From assembly GCA_963840805.1 (NCBI GenBank), contig CAWJAJ010000015.1, positions 248,001 through 312,000 on the forward strand: DNA of 64,000 bases, written 5' to 3'. This DNA comes from CADEEN01 sp963840805. GTDB taxonomy: Bacteria > Pseudomonadota > Gammaproteobacteria > Burkholderiales > Burkholderiaceae_C. Below the pieces are notes generated by a model, which saw nothing but the letters and a program-made list of their open reading frames with translations, ran no database searches and had not been told where the DNA came from. The first letter of the stretch is position 1. The number at the start of each line of letters is the position of its first letter. The position numbers and the translations under genes were made by a program. Below are positions 55,183 through 64,000 of the stretch, in pieces.

Positions 55183-56499
55183 CAGTAGTGTCCCAACGTC
55201 CGTCATAGGAGAACGAGTTGTTGATCGTCCTGCGGCGACGGTGGCGGTGGCGTAAGTAGTTGATTTATTGGGGTTGTCTCGAACATGGTCAGGCTCAGGA
55301 TCTGTAGGAGTTCGTAGAGGCTATGCGGCAGCAGCGTGCGCTTTTTGACGATGGCGATCAGCACATAGGTGGCCACGGCGATCCAGATCTGCGTCTTCAC
55401 TGCGTTCTCGCTGGTGCCGAAGAACGCCTTGATGCGCAGGTGCTGCTTGATCCATTTGAAGAACAGCTCGACCTGCCAGCGCAGCCGGTACAACTCGCCT
55501 ATGGTCTCCGGCGCCAGGCTGGTGTTGTTGCTCAGAAACGCGATGCGTTTGCCATCCTCGTCGCGCAGCACTACGCGGCGCACTGCAGTCGGGTAACCCT
55601 GCCTGGAGTAGTAGATCTCCAAGGTGCCGATCTGATCGCACAGGATCTTCGTGCCGATCCTGTCCACCGGCTGCGAGTAGCGGCGCTTGAAGCGCAGATT
55701 GCGTTTGGCGCGGATCACAAAGAAGCTGCCTGCTTCGTGCAGCGCGTGAAGTCGATCGAAGTCGGTGTAGCCCCGGTCGAGCAAATAGAACGCCCCCGGC
55801 TCGGGTGTGAGCAGGTCCAGCACATTGACCTCGTGGGTCTTGCCGTCGCTGATGTGGATGAAGCTCGGGATCGAGCCGCGCACGTCCAGCAGCGTGTGCA
55901 GCTTGATGGCGGCCTTGGCCGAGCGAAACGGCGCCCACGGATAGACCGACAGGCACAGATCGATCGTCGTGGCGTCGAAGGCGTAGACCGTCTCCTTCAG
56001 CTCCAGCCCGATGGGCTCGCTGGCGTACAGCGGCCGGGCAATGCCGATCAGGTGCTGGGCCAAATCGGCATAGATTTGCCAGGGTCGCACTGCGTTGGCA
56101 TTGGCCAGCGTGTTGCGCGCTACCGGCGAGCGAAATCCGAGGTGGTAGAGCCGATGCGCTTGCGTCGCAAGACAGGCTTCGATGTCGCGCAGCGACTCGC
56201 GAAACGTCAACTGCGCGAAGGCCATTGCATAGAACTGGTCCAGGCACGAGAAGCTCTTGACCTTGTGCTCGCCGTCGTAGCGCGCCACGCAACGACGAAA
56301 CGTGGACAGCGGCAGGTGCGCCATGACCTGAGCGAAAACAAGCTTGCCTTGATGCATCGCCACCCCGAGCGGGGTCGCCCCGCAAAGGGCTCGAAGTCTG
56401 CGGCTCGAAGTTCAAATCGAGACCAGACCCGAATGACGATTTGTCTTTGCAGATCATCGACTTACCAACGACTGCCATGAAGACGTTGGGACACTACTG
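55183..56499. mobile_element. IS4-family insertion sequence
   Basis: 1317 bases with perfect 18-base terminal inverted repeats CAGTAGTGTCCCAACGTC (55183-55200, complement at 56482-56499). It holds a single intact transposase gene. The flanks ATTTGGCCCGCAA and ATTTGGCCCAACAA look like an imperfect target duplication. The perfect ends and intact frame suggest a recent arrival. Confidence 0.92.
55203..56363 (-). CDS. IS4-family transposase
   Basis: 386 aa, complete. The N-terminal DUF4372-type domain (FAQVMAHLPLSTFRRCVARYDG) binds DNA. The DDE catalytic residues are in YAFDATTIDL (first Asp), FYLLDRGYTDFDR (second Asp) and the YREK-type block YRLRWQVELFFKWIKQHL (Glu). The gene fills the IS and reads from right to left. 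It catalyses cut-and-paste movement of the element. Confidence 0.95.
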   Translation of the reverse strand: MAMHQGKLVFAQVMAHLPLSTFRRCVARYDGEHKVKSFSCLDQFYAMAFAQLTFRESLRDIEACLATQAHRLYHLGFRSPVARNTLANANAVRPWQIYADLAQHLIGIARPLYASEPIGLELKETVYAFDATTIDLCLSVYPWAPFRSAKAAIKLHTLLDVRGSIPSFIHISDGKTHEVNVLDLLTPEPGAFYLLDRGYTDFDRLHALHEAGSFFVIRAKRNLRFKRRYSQPVDRIGTKILCDQIGTLEIYYSRQGYPTAVRRVVLRDEDGKRIAFLSNNTSLAPETIGELYRLRWQVELFFKWIKQHLRIKAFFGTSENAVKTQIWIAVATYVLIAIVKKRTLLPHSLYELLQILSLTMFETTPINQLLTPPPPSPQDDQQLVLL

Positions 56500-56637
56500 A
56501 TTTGGCCCAACAAATGAAAGTTACCCGCCCGCCGGGGCGGGACCCGGCAATACAAGCAGTCCGCCAGACAAGACACACAGCCACCAAGCGGTCGCATACC
56601 GCATTCGCGAGACGGCGCGGCCTCGCGAACGTGGCGC

Positions 56638-57627
56638 ATGAATGGCGCGGGAGCAATTGACGTGCGCATCGTCGCGGCCCTCGGCGGCAACGCACTGATC
56701 CGGCGCGGCGAGCCCTTGACGGTGGCCACGCAGCGCGACCACCTGGCCGCCGCGGCACAGGCGCTGGCGCCGCTGGCACGCGAGCATGCGCTGGTGATCA
56801 CCCACGGCAGCGGCCCGCAGGTCGGCCTGCTGGCGCTGCAGGCCGCCGCCTACGCGACGCGGCAGCCGGGCACGGCGCCGCCGCTGGACGTGCTCGATGC
56901 CGAGAGCGAAGGCATGATCGGCTACCTGATCGAGCAGGCGCTGGCGAACGCGCTGCCCGACAAGCGCGTCGCCACGCTGTTGACGCAGATCGAGGTCGAC
57001 CCTGGTGATGCGGCCTTTGCCGCGCCGAGCAAGCCGATCGGCCCGCCGTACGGCGCCGCGCAGGCCGAGCGCATCGCGCACAGCCACGGCTGGCAATTCG
57101 CACGCGACGGCAAGCACTGGCGCCGCGTGGTGGCGTCGCCGCGGCCGCTGCGGGTGCTCGAGCTCGGTGTCATCCGCCTGCTGCTCGACGCGGACATCAC
57201 GGTGGTCTGCGGCGGCGGCGGCGGCATCCCGGTGCAGCAGCGCCACGGGCGCTATTACGGCGTCGAGGCGGTGATCGACAAGGACCACGCCAGCGGCCTG
57301 CTGGCGCGCGAACTCGACGCCGACCTGCTGCTGCTGCTGACCGACGTGCCCGGCGTCGCGCGTGACTGGGGCGAGCCGATCGCGCAGTGGTTGCACGACG
57401 CCACCCCGGCATCGCTGGCCGCGCTCAGCCTGCCCGACGGATCGATGGGGCCGAAGGTGCAAGCAGCCGTCGAGTTCGTCGAGGCGACGGGCCGGCGCGC
57501 GGCGATCGGCCGCCTCGACGATGCAGCGGCGCTGCTCGCCGGCACGGCCGGCACGCAGGTGCGGCCCGACGCCCATGCCGATCTGATCGAGGCGCCATCG
57601 CAGTGGCGCCTGGTGGTCGAGCCCTGA
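56638..57627 (+). CDS. arcC: Carbamate kinase
   Basis: 329 aa. Carbamate kinase makes ATP from carbamoyl phosphate and ADP, the last step of arginine fermentation. Motifs: VAALGGNALIRRGEP for the phosphate loop, ITHGSGPQVGLLALQ, KPIGPPYG, VVCGGGGGIPV and DKDHASGLLARELDADLLLLLTDV, and the C-terminal GSMGPKVQAAVEFVEATGRRAAIG. No arcA or arcB is in the window. ATG 56638 was taken; the IS/repeat insertion ends 90 bases upstream. It is followed by the alcohol dehydrogenase gene with ten bases between. In low-oxygen islands this pair supplies energy and redox balance. Confidence 0.92.
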   Translation: MNGAGAIDVRIVAALGGNALIRRGEPLTVATQRDHLAAAAQALAPLAREHALVITHGSGPQVGLLALQAAAYATRQPGTAPPLDVLDAESEGMIGYLIEQALANALPDKRVATLLTQIEVDPGDAAFAAPSKPIGPPYGAAQAERIAHSHGWQFARDGKHWRRVVASPRPLRVLELGVIRLLLDADITVVCGGGGGIPVQQRHGRYYGVEAVIDKDHASGLLARELDADLLLLLTDVPGVARDWGEPIAQWLHDATPASLAALSLPDGSMGPKVQAAVEFVEATGRRAAIGRLDDAAALLAGTAGTQVRPDAHADLIEAPSQWRLVVEP

Positions 57628-57637
57628 AGCGCGCGCC

Positions 57638-58651
57638 ATGACCCGCCTGCCACCGCGCTACACCGCGATGGCGCTGACGCAGCGCGGTGATCCGACGTTG
57701 CGCGCGATCGAACGCGACGTGCCGGCGCCCGGCCCGGGCCAATTGCTGCTGCGCGTGCAGGTGTGCGGCGTCTGTCGCACCGATCTGCACCTCGTCGATG
57801 GCGAACTCGACCCGCCGCCCGAGCTGCCGCGCGTGCCCGGCCACGAAGTGGTCGGCACGGTGGTGGCCGTCGGCACCGGCTGCCGGCGCTTCGCACCCGG
57901 CGAGCGCGTCGGCGTGCCGTGGCTGCACGCCACCTGCGGCCACTGCGCCTGGTGCGCCAGCCAGCGCGAGAACCTGTGCATGAGCGCCCGCTTCACGGGG
58001 CTGACGGTCGACGGCGGCTACGCCGAATTCATGCTCGCCGACGAAGCCTTCTGCTTCGCGCTGCCGGCCCGCTACAGCGACGCGCAGGCGGCGCCGCTGC
58101 TGTGCGCCGGGCTGATCGGCTGGCGCGCGCTGCGGCTGGCCGGCGACGCACGCACGCTCGGGCTGTACGGTTTCGGCGCCGCCGGCCACCTGATTGCGCA
58201 GGTGGCCCTGCAGCAGGGCCGCCGCGTCTACGCCTTCACGCGGCCGGGCGACGCCGCGGCGCAGGCGCTGGCGCGCTCGCTCGGCGTGCACTGGGCCGGT
58301 GGCAGCGACGAGACACCGCCCTCACCGATCGACGGCGCGCTGCTGTTCGCGCCGGTCGGCGCGCTGGTGCCACTGGCGCTGCAGCACAGCGCACCCGGCA
58401 GCACGATCGTCTGCGCCGGCATCCACATGAGCGACATCCCGCGCTTTGCCTATCGCCTGTTGTGGCGCGAACGCAGCCTGCGCTCCGTGGCCAACCTGAC
58501 GCGCCGCGACGGCGAGGAGTTCTTCGCCTGGGCCGCCGAACACCCGCTCACGAGCAGCACCGAGACGTTCGCGCTGCGCGACGCGAACGAGGCGCTGGTG
58601 CGCTTGCGCGACGGCCGCATCACCGGCGCGGCGGTGCTCGACTGCCGTTGA
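57638..58651 (+). CDS. Zinc-dependent alcohol dehydrogenase (AdhA-like)
   Basis: 337 aa medium-chain dehydrogenase. Catalytic zinc ligands are Cys in CGVCRTDLHLVDGE and His in VPGHEVVGTV; the structural zinc Cys cluster is CGHCAWCASQRENLC. The NAD-binding loop is LGLYGFGAAGHLIAQVALQ, which lacks a classical GxGxxG but matches the AdhA group. It follows carbamate kinase in an apparent two-gene operon. It may reduce acetaldehyde or other aldehydes when oxygen is scarce. The long hairpin at 58743-58802 after the stop could end transcription. Confidence 0.9.
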   Translation: MTRLPPRYTAMALTQRGDPTLRAIERDVPAPGPGQLLLRVQVCGVCRTDLHLVDGELDPPPELPRVPGHEVVGTVVAVGTGCRRFAPGERVGVPWLHATCGHCAWCASQRENLCMSARFTGLTVDGGYAEFMLADEAFCFALPARYSDAQAAPLLCAGLIGWRALRLAGDARTLGLYGFGAAGHLIAQVALQQGRRVYAFTRPGDAAAQALARSLGVHWAGGSDETPPSPIDGALLFAPVGALVPLALQHSAPGSTIVCAGIHMSDIPRFAYRLLWRERSLRSVANLTRRDGEEFFAWAAEHPLTSSTETFALRDANEALVRLRDGRITGAAVLDCR

Positions 58652-58742
58652 CACGCACTGGCGTTCATTCGCATTGCACTGACGGTCTGCCTGCGGCCCG
58701 TTGCGGTCACCGGTCTTCGGTGCGCTTTTTCAGTGTCTTGTC

Positions 58743-58802
58743 GACTGCGTCGCTTGCCGGGTCCCGGCCCGGCGGGGCGGGACCCGGCAAGGCAACGCAG
58801 TC
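58743..58802. repeat. Solo end of the MITE-like element forming a 25-bp hairpin
   Basis: GACTGCGT.CGCTTGCCGGGTCCCG pairs almost perfectly with the right half of the segment. The core GCCGGGTCCCG/CGGGACCCGGC is the outer end of the elements at 3893 and 54776, but the inner TAACTTTCATTTGG arms are absent. It lies between the convergent alcohol dehydrogenase and bactofilin-like genes and may serve as a two-way terminator. Confidence 0.7.
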
Positions 58803-58875
58803 AACAAGCCATCGAATGACCACCTCGAAGACCAATGACCACGCTGCCGATCAGGCGCTCCTTGGCGTCGACGAT

Positions 58876-60048
58876 TCAGGCCGCCGGCCTGGCAGCAGCC
58901 GGCGCGGCGGCCTTGCGCGGCGCGAACAACAGCGCGATGGCACCGATGCCCGCCAGCATCGCCAACAGCGCGACGAAGCCGCCGATGAACGGCACGCTGC
59001 CGAGCAGCGCCAGCAGCAGCACCGCCGCCATCGCACCGGCGATGCGCCAGCCGGTGCGGCCCGCCGCGTCGGCCTTCCAGCGCGCCAGTGCCCAGTGGCC
59101 GAGCGCGACCGCGCTGGCGACATAGCCGACCAGCAGCAGCGCCAGGTACAACAGCACCGCCAGCAACGCCAGCGGAATGCCGATGATGCTGATCAGCAGG
59201 ATCAGCGCCGCGACGGGGATGCAGACCAGTGCGATGAAGCCGAGCAACAAGCTCCAGCCCGGCCGCGTGCGCAGGGCATCGGCCACGCGCTGCGACGTGA
59301 CGGGCAGCGCGCCGACCAGCACGGCGGCGATCGCCATCAGGCCCAGCGTCCACAGCCAGCCCGGACCGCTCCATCGGGCGCTGACCTGCTCGCCGAACGC
59401 CCGATCGCGCACCGCCGCGGCCGAGGCGCTGCGGCCGGGCAACGGCAGCCGCTCGATGGCACCGGCCACCTGCGCGGCCGGGTCGCGCTCGAGTTCGTCG
59501 CCGCTGCGATAGCGCAGCGCGCCCGCAATGCGCGCGTTGGGCCCGAGCGTGAGGTGCCCCGCGGCGGATTCCACGTCGCCGTCCACCGGCGCGTCGATCA
59601 GCACGCGGCCGCCACCGACGCGCACCGAGCCTTTCACTGCCGAACGCAGCGAGACCTGGCCGCCACCGACGGTGATGTTGCCCGCCACCGTGGCCTTCGG
59701 CCCGAAGTCGACCTGGCCGCCGGCCACGCGCAGGTTGCGGCCGACCGGCGCGTCGATCGCGAGGCGGCCGCCGGCGGCATAGACGTCCTGGCCGATCGCC
59801 GCAGAAACGCGCAGGTTGCCGCCGGCGAGCATTGCATCGCCGCTGACCGGCGCATCGACATCGACGTTGCCGCCCGCGGCGATCAGGTCGCCAGGCACAG
59901 GTTTTTCAATGCGCACCGAGCCGCCGAAGACGAAGTGATCGGTGCCGAAATCGCGCTCGGTCGCAGGTTTGGTTTCATCGGCGTGCAGGCACGGCGAAAC
60001 CAGCACCAGCGCCAGCGCAGCGATCCAGATCGAGAGCGGTTTGACCAT
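58876..60048 (-). CDS. Secreted/membrane protein with bactofilin-like repeats
   Basis: 390 aa from ATG 60048. A signal peptide (SIWIAALALVLVSPCLHA) is followed by a repeated beta-helix pattern at residues 35-165 with short repeats such as GDLIAAGGNVDVDAPVSGDA, typical of polymer-forming bactofilin-type domains. The C-terminal half has about four membrane helices (LGLMAIAAVLVGALPV; LLGFIALVCIPVAALILLISIIG). The combined layout is known from uncharacterised proteobacterial proteins (DUF8173-like). An FNR-like box and a TATCGT -10 precede it. Its position beside Hsp20 suggests an envelope-stress role. Confidence 0.8.
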   Translation of the reverse strand: MVKPLSIWIAALALVLVSPCLHADETKPATERDFGTDHFVFGGSVRIEKPVPGDLIAAGGNVDVDAPVSGDAMLAGGNLRVSAAIGQDVYAAGGRLAIDAPVGRNLRVAGGQVDFGPKATVAGNITVGGGQVSLRSAVKGSVRVGGGRVLIDAPVDGDVESAAGHLTLGPNARIAGALRYRSGDELERDPAAQVAGAIERLPLPGRSASAAAVRDRAFGEQVSARWSGPGWLWTLGLMAIAAVLVGALPVTSQRVADALRTRPGWSLLLGFIALVCIPVAALILLISIIGIPLALLAVLLYLALLLVGYVASAVALGHWALARWKADAAGRTGWRIAGAMAAVLLLALLGSVPFIGGFVALLAMLAGIGAIALLFAPRKAAAPAAARPAA

Positions 60049-60103
60049 GATGGGACTCCTGTAGGCGACCGCCACGGAGGGCGATGGCAAGGTGAACGCG
60101 CCG

Positions 60104-60144
60104 ACGATAGACAGACCCGCCCCGCGTGCATTGCGATGTGTCAA
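60104..60144 (-). promoter_or_regulatory. FNR/ANR-like class II promoter of the bactofilin-like gene
   Basis: Box TTGCGATGTGTCAA (60131-60144; on the minus strand TTGACACATCGCAA). The -10 TATCGT at 60109-60104 has exactly the class II spacing also seen at the phasin and Hsp20 promoters. Confidence 0.45.
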
Positions 60145-60175
60145 GCCGACCGGGCCATCGACGCCTGCGTCGTCG

Positions 60176-60216
60176 TTGACAGTGCTCAATGCACTCTGAC
60201 GCGGCCTGCCTATGCT
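60176..60216 (+). promoter_or_regulatory. FNR/ANR-like class II promoter of hsp20
   Basis: Box TTGACAGTGCTCAA (60176-60189), two mismatches to the FNR consensus. The -10 TATGCT at 60211-60216 places the transcription start near 60224, so that the box is centred at about -41.5. The leader to the Hsp20 ATG would be about 56 bases. Confidence 0.5.
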
Positions 60217-60279
60217 TGCATGGCAGGGTCGGGAAAAGAAGGTCCCGGCCAGTTTGTTTCGCTCGTATGGAAGGAGTCG

Positions 60280-60711
60280 ATGATGAACGCGCTTACTCGT
60301 TTTGAACGGTTCGATGAGATGTTTCCGGAGATGTTCAGGCGTTGGATGAAGCCGATGGCGACCAGTGGCTTCGAGGCTCCTGGCGAAATCCGGATCGACG
60401 TATCGGAGAACGACAAGGGTTATGAGATCCGTGCCGAGGTGCCGGGGGCGAAGAAGGAAGATATTCGCGTCTCGGTCGACGGCAACTTCGTGTCGATCAG
60501 CGCCGAAGTCAAGCGCGAGAAGGAGGAGAAGGCCGGCAAGGGTGAACGCACGCTGGTCAGGGAGATGTACTACGGCAGCAGCTCGCGCGGCTTCAGCCTG
60601 CCCTTCGAGGTCGACGAGAAGCAGGCCATCGCGAAGTACGAAGATGGCGTGCTGAAGCTCTCGCTGCCGAAGAAGCAGGAAGCCTCGAGCCGCACGGTGC
60701 AGATCCAATAA
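60280..60711 (+). CDS. Hsp20 small heat-shock protein
   Basis: 143 aa from the first ATG of ATGATG at 60280, with AAGGAG eight bases upstream. The alpha-crystallin domain covers residues about 38-130: IRIDVSENDKGYEIRAEVPGAKKEDIRVSVDGNFVSISAEV, the RGFSLPFEVDE block and DGVLKLSLPKK, ending in the short C-terminal VQIQ (I-x-I/V-like) that holds oligomers together. ATP-independent holdase. It is followed by a perfect intrinsic terminator, so it is a single-gene unit. Confidence 0.94.
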   Translation: MMNALTRFERFDEMFPEMFRRWMKPMATSGFEAPGEIRIDVSENDKGYEIRAEVPGAKKEDIRVSVDGNFVSISAEVKREKEEKAGKGERTLVREMYYGSSSRGFSLPFEVDEKQAIAKYEDGVLKLSLPKKQEASSRTVQIQ

Positions 60712-60779
60712 CAGCGGCAGGCAGCCCGGCATGGATCGCGGCGCGGCCCGGTTGCCCGCCGCCACCGGGCAAGGGAGCG

Positions 60780-60814
60780 CGGCCCCGTCATCGCACGGGG
60801 CCGTTGTGTTTTTC
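60780..60814 (+). terminator. Intrinsic terminator of hsp20
   Basis: Perfect nine-pair stem CGGCCCCGT/ACGGGGCCG with a six-base loop, then TTGTGTTTTTC. It overlaps the possible N-terminal codons of the following ABC gene, which argues for a later start there. Confidence 0.82.
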
Positions 60815-61501
60815 GCGCGCGGCCTGGCCAAGACGTACCACACCGGCGAGGTCGATGTGCACGCGCTGCGCGACATCGACCTGGAAATCCGCCGCGGCGA
60901 GTTCATCGTGCTGCTCGGCGCCTCGGGCAGCGGCAAGTCGACGCTGCTCAACATCCTCGGTGGGCTCGATGTGCCGACGCGCGGCGAGGTGCGCTTTGCC
61001 GACCATGCGCTGACCGGCGCCAGCGAGGCCGAGTTGACGGCCTACCGCCGCGAGCATGTCGGCTTCGTGTTCCAGTTCTACAACCTGATCCCGAGCCTGA
61101 CGGTGCGCGAGAACCTGGCGCTGGTGACCGACATCGCCGAGAACCCGATGTCGATCGACGAAGCCATCGATCGGGTCGGACTGACGCCGCGGCGCGACCA
61201 CTTCCCGGCGCAATTGTCCGGCGGCGAGCAGCAGCGCGTGGCGATCGCGCGCGCCATCGTCAAGCGGCCCGAGGTGCTGTTGTGCGACGAGCCGACCGGT
61301 GCGCTCGACTACCAGACCGGCAAGCTGGTGCTCGAGGTCATCGCCCGCATCAACCAGGAGCTCGGCACCACCGCGGTGGTGATCACGCACAACGCCGCGA
61401 TCGCCGGCATGGCCGATCGCGTGATCCACCTCGGCGACGGGCGCATCCAGAAGATCGAGACCAACGCCCACAAGATCAGCCCGTCGGAGTTGTCGTGGTG
61501 A
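60806..61501 (+). CDS. ABC transporter ATP-binding protein (MacB/LolD-like)
   Basis: About 231 aa from GTG 60806; the frame is open back to ATG 60731, but that stretch holds the hsp20 terminator. ATPase motifs: Walker A LLGASGSGKSTLLNILGG, Q-loop FVFQFYNLIPSLTVREN, signature LSGGEQQRVAIARAI, Walker B VLLCDEPTGALD and switch ITHNAAIAGMADRVI. It belongs to the MacB/LolD/FtsE group that pairs with FtsX-type permeases, one of which is encoded 115 bases downstream. The transported substrate is not known; the group often works in export or lipid handling. Confidence 0.9.
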   Translation: MFFARGLAKTYHTGEVDVHALRDIDLEIRRGEFIVLLGASGSGKSTLLNILGGLDVPTRGEVRFADHALTGASEAELTAYRREHVGFVFQFYNLIPSLTVRENLALVTDIAENPMSIDEAIDRVGLTPRRDHFPAQLSGGEQQRVAIARAIVKRPEVLLCDEPTGALDYQTGKLVLEVIARINQELGTTAVVITHNAAIAGMADRVIHLGDGRIQKIETNAHKISPSELSW

Positions 61502-61508
61502 ATCGCGC

Positions 61509-61600
61509 ACCCTCACCCCGGCCCTCTCCCGCAAGCGGGCGAGGGAGCCGCTGCCACCCCCTCGCCCCGGGACACCGGGGAGAGGGTTGGGGTGAGGGGG
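61509..61600. repeat. Intergenic palindromic repeat CCCTCACCCC...GGGGTGAGGG
   Basis: CCCTCACCCCGGCCCTCTCC at the left and its near complement GGAGAGGGTTGGGGTGAGGG at the right enclose about 45 bases with two smaller hairpins. Such elements are very common between genes in many Proteobacteria. It lies inside the ATPase-permease operon. Confidence 0.7.
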
Positions 61601-61616
61601 TATTGGCGTCGCTGCC

Positions 61617-63986
<2,370 letters not shown>

Positions 63987-63990
63987 AACC

Positions 63991-64000
63991 ATGAGACGGC
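63991..64000 (+). CDS. Possible start of the next gene
   Basis: ATGAGACGGC begins four bases after the permease stop and runs off the window. The spacing suits an operon; an HlyD-type membrane-fusion protein would be expected, but ten bases cannot show it. Confidence 0.25.

Larger units (their letters stand above)
54776..56548. mobile_element. MITE-like long inverted-repeat element, copy 2, interrupted by an IS
   Basis: Same ends and arms as 3893-4304: GCCGGGTCCCGCCCCGG, TAACTTTCATTTGG, CACCAAAGCAAAGG, and the mirrored GAGAGGTGTTGCATT, CTTTGGTGACTTTCATTTGG on the right. The right arm is interrupted at 55183-56499 by an IS4-family element. Without the IS it is about 456 bases long. The centre differs more from copy 1 than the arms do, which suggests that pairing of the arms is what is kept. 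Confidence 0.8.
54643..56597 (-). pseudogene. Small secreted-protein gene split by the repeat element and IS
   Basis: N-terminal half: ATG 56597 reads MRYATAWWLCVLSGGLLVL, a signal or membrane segment, up to the right edge of the repeat element. C-terminal half: 54775-54643 reads NANRQFSQEQTEDKQPQSAE to RHAASAARWSH and stops two bases before the ATPase ATG, a typical operon spacing. Without the insertion (54776-56548) the product would be about 60-65 aa. The family is not recognised. Both halves being open up to the element is the evidence. Confidence 0.5.

Noticed and set aside
60731..60805. ATG 60731 as start of the ABC ATPase
   Set aside because: The stretch holds the perfect terminator of hsp20 and has no similarity to ABC proteins; the conserved domain begins after GTG 60806.

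Overview
The window is high-GC DNA with dense short-spaced genes. Gene families (homospermidine synthase, PHB phasin, RtcB/archease, Host_attach, ArnT/GtrA glycan genes) and codon use suggest a betaproteobacterium of the order Burkholderiales, probably of the Rubrivivax/Leptothrix/Roseateles type; this is an inference from content only. Many genes carry isolated single-base indels, mostly one extra base, which look like sequence errors. Such genes are described by the protein they encode once frames are joined.

Layout. 1-3.8 kb: 3' part of homospermidine synthase, then a fatty-acid methyltransferase and FAD-oxidoreductase pair resembling the 10-methyl fatty acid (TmsB/TmsA) couple. 3.9-6.2 kb: a long inverted-repeat (MITE-like) element that supplies the C-terminus of an FtsH-like AAA protease. 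6.2-11.5 kb: a diguanylate cyclase, a solute-binding protein overlapping a hybrid sensor kinase, and a SLOG-domain protein. 11.5-15.4 kb: a complete ABC importer (permease, ATPase, binding protein, permease). 15.6-19.9 kb: archease, RtcB RNA ligase, a CapA-like protein and a PolX-like remnant; archease and RtcB are separated by a second large inverted-repeat element.

20.5-41.7 kb is a beta-glucan (laminarin-type) utilisation locus: a repeat-containing lipoprotein, GH81, an outer-membrane porin, a GH17 lipoprotein, GH30, a 1088-aa putative glucan phosphorylase, an MFS transporter fused to a GH17 domain, two more GH17 genes without signal peptides, GH16, GH1 and a LacI-family regulator. A 14-bp palindrome TGAAAGCGCTTTCA stands at four promoters of the locus, and a variant precedes the regulator, so the locus looks like one LacI regulon. 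The picture is extracellular or periplasmic cutting by GH81/GH17, passage through the porin, uptake by the MFS protein, and cytoplasmic hydrolysis or phosphorolysis. A vapB antitoxin with a cut-off vapC start lies where its two convergent operons meet.

42.4-46.3 kb holds membrane-glycan genes (GT83-like, GtrA, ChbG, GT2). 46.3-60.7 kb is a stress island resembling the low-oxygen-activated loci of Burkholderia: CBS protein, GroEL paralogue, HPF, Host_attach protein, phasin, CoA-ligase-like protein, P-type ATPase, carbamate kinase, Zn-alcohol dehydrogenase, a bactofilin-like membrane protein and Hsp20. FNR/ANR-like TTGAN-N4-NTCAA sites with well-spaced -10 boxes precede several of these genes, and a hairpin-rich candidate small RNA with a strong terminator lies inside. 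An IS4-family element sits in a second copy of the MITE-like repeat; together they split a small secreted-protein gene. 60.7-64 kb: an ABC ATPase and an FtsX-type permease.
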